Positions 25,001 to 37,000 of a stretch of DNA of 64,000 bases are shown here, piece by piece; within the stretch, counting starts at the first letter, position 1; every line of letters begins with the position of its first letter. The stretch comes from Ephydatia muelleri (Eukaryota; Porifera; Demospongiae; Spongillida; Spongillidae), in NCBI GenBank assembly GCA_013339895.1, contig JABACO010000016.1, forward strand, positions 4,111,767 through 4,175,766, in the 5' to 3' direction. The notes below the pieces were generated by a model. That model ran no database searches. It had not been told where the DNA came from and saw only the letters and a list, made by a program, of their open reading frames with translations. The position numbers and the translations under genes are program-made.

Positions 25001-28000
25001 CAGCTCTATTAAATATATTCCTAATGATGGTGGCTAACTGCAGTACATGTACATATCCCCCTCCATACAATGTTTCATAAGATTTATAAGGCATTGGATG
25101 TCAACCTAGCTGCTATTATTGAAATGATATTTGAATAGCAAATATACGTACACTCAAATATACAGTACCTGTACCTGTAAATGGGTCAGCCCCTTGACCA
25201 CTCTGGAATGTCACACTCACTGATGAAAGGCCAGGTGCTGTTTGAGAACCAGGAACATATCGTGCTGCACCTATTAGAGAAGAACACACTTGAAGGTCTA
25301 TTGTATAGTACAGAACAAAGGTGAAGGCAATCAACCAACTACAACATGTTACAACCACTAAACTAAAGCTTCTAATCACTACACATATGCTTATTCAGTT
25401 TCATAACTACTGACTAAGTTGTACTAGTCTAAAACCCATATAATTCCCATACATTGGTATAGCCATTTCTAGTTTCTTTTGCTGTGCTCCAAGCGGAATC
25501 TTGGCATTTGCAAACCATATAAATTCAACTAAATGTAGCTACCAATAGGGGAAGGGGGAGGGAGGACCCTGCACAAGCTGGAATGACCACTTGAGTGATA
25601 GGTGTAAACATGAGGTAATTCACATTGACCATTTAGTACAAATTCCCCTCTATTGGAATAGATGCATAAGATGACCTTTTACAGGAAGGCACATAGAATT
25701 CTGTGTTCTAACAGCATTGCAGAGAACCCAGAAGACACTTTGCTGGCATTGCAGCAGTCAATGCATACATCTTCTCCACTGCTTAATATACGCTCCCATC
25801 GGTTCTAGATGGAAACTAGCAAAAACACCCCTAATGTCAGAGCCTACACCTGGGGTCCATCTGGGGCCAAGCACATATCACAAATATCAGCACTTGTTTG
25901 GGAGATAAAAAAAGTTCACAGTTAAACCTGCAGAGGGTAAGTTGGCAGGTAAGTGTAAATCATTTGGGCAGGAGAAACAGATAGGTGTCACCCAAAAAGA
26001 GATGAGATAGAGATGCAATGTCAGACCTTCTCTTGCACTCACACACATGTAGCACATCGCACTGGACAACAGAAAGTACAATTTTATATGCAACCTATGT
26101 TCTACCCAAAATGACAAAGGAGAGAGTTGATCCAGGTACTCAAAAGTAGGTGTTGCTCTGGGACTGCTATTCAGTACATCACTCTGGTCCTGTATTGGAA
26201 GTGCTCAAATGTAAGTACCCAAATTTAATACTTCTCTATGTGCCTGCAGCTGAGCTTCATATTATATAACTTTGTGTTTAAATCTGGTGTAGCCACTCTC
26301 TTTGCTTGTTGATTGAGCCAGATAGCTCAGGAACAACTTTTGAGAGGTGTATCTGAAGACCAACTTACGTTTGACCTTAGTTCGAGAAATATAAAGACTC
26401 CCTTCATAAAATGGGTCTACACGACATTGAATAAGATCTCAGAAATCAAGAAGTCTGCCATGGCTGATGGTTGGAGATTAGTGTATCTTGGGCTACCACA
26501 GATGAAGACATTGAAGAGATACCCCTCACGAGAATGTCAGAGCCTTGGAGAGACAAAAGGAACTGTTTGTGGTGAAGGGCAGGCGATCAAAGGATGCTGC
26601 AGTTGTGGGATTAATTGAACAGACAGTAGTAGAAAGCAGTTCTAGCAGGAAAAGAGAAGAGATGATTGAAGGAACCAGAGGTGAAGATGATAACAGTGAA
26701 CAATGGACAGAGATCGAGGAACTGGATGATGTGGAAGGCGAAGAGAACACGCTGGCCGATGGAGAGGAGTTGTCCCAACTATCCAATAATCTAGCTAGTT
26801 GCTTTAATATAGAAATACACACAACGCATTATGGTCGCATCATGACGCTACCACCAAAATTCAAGTAGTAGTAGAACTGTTTGGCTGCTCTGAACATAGT
26901 TAATGTGCTGAAAACATGCTTTATAAGTTATGTACGTAATTTATCATCACCTTTAAAAAATAGGAATTATGTATTGCATACAAATGGATAAGTTATTAAA
27001 AATACTGATACGTTATACGAATATTTTACATAAATCATATTCTTAAACTTGATCTCTACAGTATTGTGGATTTGATGACTGGTTATTGAACCAATGGTAT
27101 TTAATGTATGGGCAGTGGACAGCCACTATTAACATCCAATTACCATGTTTCAATTCATGTTTTGCTTGCCCTAGCAGCAGATGCATTTATAGTTGACTGA
27201 AGTGGGGAGAACAAATGGTGGTTTCCACCACCTGTGCTTATACCTAGAGTGCTAAAGCATGTCATGAAATGCAGGACATTGGTGGTCCCATGTTGGGAGT
27301 CTGCCCCTTATTGCCATTGTTATGCCCTAATGGAAGCAGATTTGCATGTTTTAAAAAGGTTTCTGGCCTTTGACTGTGGTGTCAGGGCTATTCCACTCTG
27401 AGAAGTCGGTGAAGCCCCCAACTCAGCAGTCTGTACCATGTGGATTGAGTACGACGACTTGTCAGGCCCGGACGGCTAGAACCAACTGTGCTGGTGAGTG
27501 AAGACTGGGTGATGTATGTGGCTTGGAGGGATAGCACCAACTGTGTGGTGGGCGAAACCTGAGTGATGTGTGTGGCAGGGAGATATAGCACCAACTGTTT
27601 TAGGTGGATGAAGCCTGAGCTACAGGTTGTAGGCCATATGTAATGTCTTACTCTCTCTCTGTCTCTCTCTCATAGAGACACAGTTGGCGTTTGGCCACTG
27701 CTAAGCAACTTGGAGGACCCAGAGTTAGAGCGCCTTGCAGCAGAACTGCCAGTTGTGGTTCTCAGTAACAAAAGTGGATAGCACTACAAGTAACTACCTA
27801 CATTGCAGAGATAGAAGCCATGGACCGCTGCGAGGCAGAATGTTCCAGGCTTCCCTATGCAGGACATACACTTGGCCTTGTACATGCAGCATCTTAGCGA
27901 GTCCACACACTCAAACTAAGCAGTTGAGGAGGTACAGCATGCGTTGTCATGGCTGCACAAAGTGGCAGGTCTTCAGCCTCTTTGTGTTGTTTTGACCAGC

Positions 28001-31000
28001 TTAATAAAGATGACAGAGCTATACAAGATAAACTGCAATCACCAACTGGTATACACAAGGTTATAGCAGATCTACATATATACTCAAACTCACAAAAAGA
28101 CTAACCTAACCTGTAATAAATAACTACAACAATTTATACTTATCACAACACCTTGCAGCTCCCTAATAGTGCAGTCTACAATAGAGGGTTTAAGGGATTA
28201 GCTAGCTAAACCTAAGACCGTAAACAGCCCATTACAGCTGATATGTTGAGAGTTGTGGTAGAGGCTGCAGGGCCAACCCCATTTCTGGCAGATATCAGGT
28301 TGCTAGTGGTGTGCTTGGTGGCTTTTGAAGGGTTCATCCAATGCAACAAATTAATAAAACTAAGGTGTAATGACACTACCTTTAATGATCAGGGTGTGTT
28401 GTCAAATAAAACTGATCAGACTAGAGAGGGTTCATCTTTGGTTATTGCCCGAACAGGTACTGTAACTTACCCAGTGGCCATGATGGAGAGATATTATGCC
28501 ATAGCAGGGATCAAGCAATCCATGGCAAAAAGATTGTCAGTGCTGTTGTGCAAACCGAGTACTTGGTTGTGTAATTTTCCTCATTTTGTAAAACAACTAC
28601 TACACAGTTGCACACAAAGGTAGATTCAAACATTAGTGTTTTCTGTGATAAAATGATTGCTGTTTGTGTTATTCTACTCCTGGGACGATTTGCAAGCCAT
28701 GACATTGTTAGTATAAATCTGCAACAATTCTAGACTTGTGTAGTTGGCTTAACATTTCTGAGTAGTTATTTGTGTAGCGGCGGGTTTCTTCTATTGTGAA
28801 TTGCACTGATGCTGCTTACATTTCATGATGGAGCCACTCGGAAATAATGCTGAAAGAAAGGCCCAGCAGAATAAAATGGGTATTGGCATTACCAAAAAGA
28901 AAAGGTGCATAGTAAAAAGGTATGATCCGGTTATGGTTTTATGAACTTAATTTTTTTGTTGGGGTATTTTTCATGTATGGAGATCAATCCTTGCATGTAC
29001 ATCAAATTACAGCAGTTAAAGCTAGATGAAGAAACTGCAAGCATTGCAGATCAGCTGAGGACCCAATTTAATTGGATGAGACATCTCTTCGAAAATGTCA
29101 ATTACATGTGTATAAAAGCTAGATTTCAGGAGTAGTCAGCACTCCAAACGTTGGCACCCTATGGCCCTCTGGGGTACAACAAGGCAGCCCACTTGGCCCC
29201 CTCTTATCTCTTTCACTTCCTCTTTATCTGATCATTTTAGAGATCCAACAAATGTACCTTCTTGTCCTAGAACAGGTAATATCAGATGACAGAGCTCTGG
29301 CTGGCTCCTTTGAAGTTGTGCACCCCAAATTGCCAAGGTCCTCTAATTTGTCTCTCATCTGAACTTTGGGAAATGTGATCAAAATGACTCACCTTAATTG
29401 AACTTTCCCAACAACATCAGTCTTGAGTTTGAGATCAACCCTTCTGTGAGAGCATGCATTATGAAAGCAGCTCCTATCTATCAGCAACTTCTTGAGGACC
29501 ATCTGTGTTGATTCTACTTTACTTCTCTGACGCCATTGCATTGTATCACACCTTTGTCAACCTTAATGATGCCCTGTCTTTCCGTGGCTTGGATATCACG
29601 AAAATGATCCAGCATTTATTGTTGCAGTGAATCAAGGATCACATGTTTTGCTCCCTCTTTAAGTGTGGCTCTTTGTTGAATCCCAGCATAGCACATTGCT
29701 TTAATAGCCGATAACTGCTCTCGTCATACTTCCGATTTAGAATTAACTAATATTCTACTTCTGCCTCCAAGCACAAGCAAGCTGTTACCAATGGATCAAG
29801 AAGTTGTACAGAATTTTAAATGGTTTATCAACCAACGCTACAGTGCATACCTGTATGTGAAAGCTCTTTCTTTGTTTCAAGAAATATATGTACACTGTAG
29901 CTGTAAAACTCTTGCTTGTAAAATTATCCCTTATATGTAGATTTAGCTAACTAATTTGTTGGTAATAATTCAGACCATCGGCATGGAAAAATTGGAGTGT
30001 TGGTGGAATTACACTTAGGTTGGTACATGGAACAACTTGTGCATTGTCTGTATTTTCAATGTTATATTTATTTGATGTTTTGATGCTAGACATTCACAGA
30101 CACAATTCTGTGCAGCCCCTCCTCTTCATCCCCACTTATGAATATTATTCAGTTCGGAAACAGACAGCTTACAGTTACCTTTCTATGGACCTGTTCCATT
30201 TACACTTTACTTATAATATATACACCCACAGACTTACAAATTTACAAACCACTTCTGATCTACACTGTATATTTGATAACAGACAATGAAGACAGTAAGA
30301 TATGATTCTGTGAAGTCAGCAGAATGCCCGATGTATATATGTATTCACAAATGTTAGAGCAAGTACATGTACGTACATACCAGTAAATGGATCATACCCC
30401 TGACCACTGGCTGCCTTCTGAGGTCCAGATCCAGGAACATATCTTGAACCACCTGCAGTATATAAATCATAGTATCTTGTCCACAACTGATTGAATATGC
30501 ACATAGTAAGATGTGTAAATGCAATAACAGCAATGATAGTGCATAAGGATGCCACCTGGGACATCATTTAGGCATTCCATACTGTGCTTACTGACTTAAA
30601 AATTCACAAACCACTACAAACACCAGGAGAATTTGTGGTGTCTCCCATATGAAAACAACTTTGCATGCCCCCCCCCCCCCCCCCAACCCCACCCCCCGAA
30701 GTTTAGAAGAGCCCTACAGTGTATGAAGACAGAAAATGGGATAGTTTCTAGCATAATCAACCTTGTGGGTAGTGTTCAAATAGGTTAATTTTCTGTTGAA
30801 CTGAAACGTTCCTCTATTAGACGATTCTTGTGGATCTAAAATAGCACTATCCTTCATGGAGTTGTGGAGTTATTGGGCTCTGGATTTGTAATAATCAATG
30901 CAAGTGTTGCTCTTCCTATATGCTTGCCCTGGAAAATTTGAAAAATCACCACCACAAGGGTGCCAGACACTGTCCCCTATGCTGCTTAAACTATCAAAGT

Positions 31001-34000
31001 GCAAAAGCTCTTGCGCATGCAGTTTTTCTATAGATGTAAACTGTATGCAGGTATCACTGTGCCATTGTAACAGCATACTCAGTGCTTCTTATTTATCTTA
31101 AATAGCTTCACAATTTGTATTCCATGCCATAGCAACCAGGCTTCAAATGGTAGTAGTTGTATCGGTAGAATTCTGTGACAATAATACATCAGGGTGCAAA
31201 CATTGAACAGGGTACTAACCTGTAAATGGGTCTGTGATTGCCATTTCACTTTGGTATTCTCCTGCATTTTTAATAATAAATTCTGCCACCTGAAAGAAGT
31301 AAAACAAATCTAGAAGTACCATGGAATGGGCAATTTGAGGTATTGTACATAATAGTTCAGCATTATCGCATTGTAATAAAAATAACATAAAAGTACTAAA
31401 TGCATTCGTCTTGCATCCTACCAAAGCTCACACATACATGTACCTAGCATGTCCTATACATGTACTTGAAATGATTTCAAACGATCCTCTATATATTTTC
31501 AAATTCGTTCAATTAGTCGAATAACCGGTTTCATACTCACTCATGAACCTTCTATGGTTGAAAATACAGCTATACTTCACTGTTTACAATGGAAAAATTA
31601 CAAGCTTTACTGGTATAATTACTCTGCATTGTACTAAATGGTGGCTTCAAGTGAAGAAGATAAATTTAATAACCTCATAATTGATGTAGTCACTTTCCTA
31701 ACCGTAACAAACATGTACCAAATTTCATTCAATTCTGAGTGGGTGCAGTGTTTATACATCATGACTTTGGGTCATCTGCCCTGGAATGAACCTCCTAGGG
31801 ACTTTACCCATTTCAATGCACTAATATGTCATGCTCATACGGTATACAAGAGTTTGTATATATACATGTATAGACACTGAAACTGAGGGATCTACATAGA
31901 ACACCCGAGTGCGCTACTAAGGGCCCAAGGGTATTATAAGTTGTAGATCCAAAGGTGACAGTCTCTAACTGGTTTAGAATATACATGTACGCACCATTCC
32001 AAAGGTTATAGTGTAAACAAGTTATTTTAGTTTTCTAACCCCTTTAGCTTTGTACACACTTAACTCAGTAACCTTAAGTCTAGGAATACATCATAGAAAA
32101 GGTCAAAACAGAGACATTCCCTGAACAACACAACTTTTGCCATGACCATGTCAAATTTGTTAAAAATTTAATATATAAGAGATCTCCTGTTATTGTGCAA
32201 AGTTTCATTTTCTGAAACACTTTGGTTCATTAATAAATATTTGGCAACTTTGGAGCGTCCTGTGATTTAGCTCATTAGTACGAACTGTTAGATATGTCAT
32301 TGATAATGCTCATATTGCACAAGGAAGGACAAACATTCACAAAATGCATATGTTACCATTAATAAAATTAATAACTTGGCCCCTTGTTTTGCACATATCT
32401 CAAAACACCCCTATTCCTTCATTTTTTGGCCTATTAGTTGGAAACATACTAATGTACTTAATTTATTAAAAGTTAGTTCGGTATTCGTTTCGTTAATAAG
32501 TTATAAATGAATTTGTGCCAAACATGTCATGCCACACAGTTTACACAGATGCCACAAAGCTATCATCGCCATATACTATTGCAACATTCACTCGCATGAT
32601 GTCGCACTCACTTAAAGTACGCGTAAATATGTGCGAGGTCTGATGTGACACTTGAATTCCTGAGTTTGCATACGAACGACTATGCGTGCTGGGAGGGCAA
32701 TGCAGAACATTGCATGTAAGGTGCGTGGGCTGCGGACCGCTTTTGTTCTGCATTGCCCTCCCAGCACGCATAGTCGTTCGTATGCAAACTCAGGAATTCG
32801 AGTGTCGCATCAGACCTCGCACATATTTACGCGTACTTTAAGTGAGTGCAACATCGTGCGGGTGAATGTTGCAATAGTATACGGCGATGATAGCTTTGTG
32901 GCATCTGTGTAAATGGTGTGGTCAAGCGGTACTTCAAAGAAACATGACATGTTTGGCACAAATTCATTTATAACTTATTAACGAAACGATATACTGAACT
33001 AACATTTAAATAAATTAAGTACATCAGTATGTTTCCAACTAATGGGCCAAAAATGAAGGAAATCTAAATAGGGGCGTTTTGAGATATTTTGATATGTGCA
33101 AAATGTAGCATAGGTTACGTAATATTTATGTGTATTGTGTATTGCGCGGGCAACATATATAGGTTGCTTGGTAACCATAGTTGTAGGCAGATGATATATT
33201 TGTGACTGTATTGTTATGGTGCTGATAATAACGTCTGTCTGAGAACTATTTACATTGGTGTCAGAAGTGAAGCATGGCGAAGTTTGACGTTACCTTACCT
33301 GAAATCTCGGTGGAAACGTTTGAGCACGCATGGCTAAGGTTTGAGCTCGCCTACGGCAAATGAGTGGCAGGAGGATAAACAGTTACGTACGTTGCCAACG
33401 CTATTGCGAGGCAAATTGGTGGAATATTTTGTGGAACTGAGCTCTGAAGAGAAGTCCTCGCTAGAAGGAGTGAAGGCGGCTCTGACGAAGAGAGCCGGTT
33501 TGAAAAAGGACCCCTTGGTCACAGCAAAGCATTTCAGCTCGCGGGAACAGGGTGAAAAGGAGAGTGTGAGAGATTATGCCCCGCAGTTACGGAAAGCATT
33601 CGCAGAAGCCTATCCTAAAGAAGACACTGTATCAGCAGTACTGTTACAGAAATTCACGACCGGACTTCGTGCGTCAATCACACGTCAAATGCTACTAAAA
33701 GGCAGGCCGTCAACAATGGAGCAAGCTATTGAAGAAGCTGTGGTAATCGAAGAGGCACTAAAATTTGGTGGAGAGGTTTCTGAAGTTAATGTTAATGCCA
33801 TTCAGAAGAAAGAGGACAGTGGAGAACTGGGGCAACTGAAGACACTGCTGGAGCAAATGGTGAAGAAAATTGGAAGCTCAAATGTCAGAAGTAAAGATTG
33901 GACAGAGGGACATGACTACAGGAAGCAAGGCACTATCAGTATGAGAGGGGAGGAACGCAGAAATGTTACAGGTGCGGTGAACAGGGCCACTTCAAATGCG

Positions 34001-37000
34001 CGTGTCCTTTAAACTTCAACAAGCCAGCTCAGGCGGTGGAAAAGAGCTGGCGGGGAACAAGTAATCCACCATGGTCGACGACAAATTAAAGAGGTACATG
34101 TATATAATATCAATAGTTTGTTACAAGTTGAGGGACTGCTTGGGGGGTCTTCGGTGAAGTTTTTGTTGGATTCGGGGGCAGCTGTTTCAGTTGTTTGCTA
34201 TGCTGTTTTGTCCGAAGAGATGCGACAAAGGATTAAACGTTCCAGTTCTGTGGTGATTGGTGCTAATGGTGTTCCTTTGGAGGTGGTGGGACGGGTGACA
34301 GCGAATGTTGTTTTGGGGACATTTCATCATGACCAGGAATTTATTGTTGTCAGAGAACTCACGGTACAGTGTTTGCTTGGGGCTGACTTTATGGAGAAAC
34401 ACGGGGTTGTGATAGATTAAAGAACCAGATGTATTCTGTTGGGTCAGGATTTGGTTGAGATTCCCATCATTGGCTCCAATACAGATAGGGTTACGCCTCC
34501 ATGTAGTGACAAAGTAGTTGTAGTGTCAGAGGATGTGCAAATCCCAGGACATTCCATACTGTTGTTGGAGGGGAAAATAAGAGGCGATGAAGGAAGAGGT
34601 TGGATAGGTGAAGGGCTCATTGAAGAGGGGGATGTAGATGGTAAACTCAAGAACATGCTTGTGGCTAGGAGTCTGAGTACTGTGATGGAAGGGAATGGGG
34701 TGAAATTGCAGGTGATGAACACAGGACCGATGCCCATAATGTTGTACAAAGGCATGAAAATAGCGTCCTTTATCCCAAGGCAGAACATAATGTTCGTTGG
34801 CGAAGGGAAATCCTTGGAGAGGGTGACAATGTCAACAGCAACGCCGAAATTCAACCTCGAAGGAACTAACCTGTCAGGGGATGAAAAGAGGAAGCTCGTG
34901 AAGTGGTTAGAGGAGTTTAAGGAGTCTTTTGCTGAAGGAAATTGGGAAAGACTTCAAGTGTAAAACACTCCATTAAAACTCATGGACCTCTAATTCGACA
35001 ACCGATTCGTCGACTTCCTGTGACGTTGAAAAGTACAGTACAGAAGGAAGTGCAGAAGATGTTGCAGGATGGTGTCATACGCCCCAGTACGAGTCCATGG
35101 TCTTCGCCGATAGTGATGGTTAGAAAAAAAGACGGAAGCTTGGAGATTTTGTATTGATTTTCGGAAGTTAAATGACGTAACGCACAAGGATGCCTATCCG
35201 CTACCTCGCATCGATGAGACCTTGGAGTCTTTATCTGGTTCGACCCTTTTCACAACTCTAGATTTGGCCTCCGGCTATTGGCAAGTTGAGTTGGAGGAGG
35301 CTGATAAAGATAGGACAGCGTTTTCGATTTTGAATTTAATGTCATGCCATTTGGGCTAACCAACGCACCAGTCGAGTTTTCAGCGTTTAATGTCATGTGT
35401 GCTTGCAGGCCTAACGGAAGAACAATGTCTAATCTACATTGATGACATTATAGTCTATAGTGCTACTTTCTCAGAGCACCTTGTTCGACTTGGAAACGTT
35501 CTCCAGAGAATAAAAAATGCAGGTCTGAGATTGAAGGTGAGTAAGTGTCGTTTCGCTCAGGCCAAAGTGCAGTATTTGGGCCATGTAGTATCCGCACAAA
35601 GGGGTGGAACCAGATCCAGCCAAAATACAGGCTGTGGCGACTTACCCCGTTCCAAGGAATGTAAAAGAGCTTAGGCAGTTTTGGGTCTATCAAATTACTA
35701 CCGCAAGTTTGTGCAGGACTATTCAAGGATAGCAGGGCCTTTGTTCAAGCTTACCCAGAAGAGCGTTCGTCAGTACAATTGGAATGAATGTTGCACGGAA
35801 GCATTTCAGGAGTTGAAAAGGCGATTGACAAATCCACCAATTCTAGCTTTCCACGGTTTGATTGCAAATTCCTACTTGCAACTGACGTGTCAGATTCAGC
35901 TATTGGCGCTGTTTTAAGCCAAGTCCAAGAGGATGCAGAGAAGGTCATTGTATATTGGAGTAGGAAATTGACGAAGGTGGAAAGGAATTATTCTACAATT
36001 GAATGGGAAGCTCTTGCCATAGTCAAAGCCGTGAAGGAGTTCTATCCATACCTATATGGACATGAATTTGTTTTATTGACAGACCATCAACCTCTAGTAC
36101 ATCTTAACAACCTGAGGAATGTTGGGGGACGTATTTCAAGATGGACCATGCTCTTGCAGCAGTTCAATTTCTCAGTTGAACACAAATCCGGCACAGCAAA
36201 TGGCAATGCAGATGGGCTGTCCAGGACACCATCCACTCAACTAGCTGCAGCAATCACAGAAGTCGAGGAATCAGATCACTTCACTGTTATAAAGGAAGCA
36301 CAGGCTAAAGATAGCTACATGTCATCTGTTCTGGAGGCAGTGATGCAAGGGAAGTCACCACCAGGTCTTACTCGTCAGCGTGAGAAACTATTCATTTGCA
36401 AAGGAGTACTCTGCCATCAAATTAAGGAGTCACCTGATTCCAAGCCTTACATCCAGATGTTGGTACCCACAGACTTGAGACCAGAAATTCTTAAACAGCT
36501 ACATGACAATGCTGGTCATATGGGTGTTAGGCATACCATGGAGAAAGTGCGACAGCAGTTCTACTGGCCAGGGTATGAAGCAGATGTGGAACATTGGGTG
36601 CGTGATTGCGAGCTATGTCAAAAGAGAAACCAGCCTCAGCCACTTCCTCGGGCCCCATTGGGTACTATTAGGGCAAGTTACCCATTTGAAAGATTTCATG
36701 GGACATAATGGGTCCTTTACCAGTTACCAATAAGGGTAACAAGTACATATTAGTGGTTACTGATGTGTTCAGTAAGTGGGTGGAGGCTTTTCCTTTGCAG
36801 GTTACTGATGGTTTCACTCTCACAAGCACATTGATGGATGAAGTGATGTGTCGTTATGGTGTACCCACTCAGCTACACAGTGACCAAGGTAGCAACCTGA
36901 ATGCAGAGGTGAACCAGAAGCTTTGTCAGCTGCTTGGAATTCAACGCACCAGGACTACAGCGTACCACACACAGGGAAATGGGCAAGTGGAGCGTTTTAA

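Noticed and set aside
32541-32912. Two near-identical 76-codon frames on opposite strands
   Set aside because: They are mirror images produced by the foldback palindrome, not paired genes.
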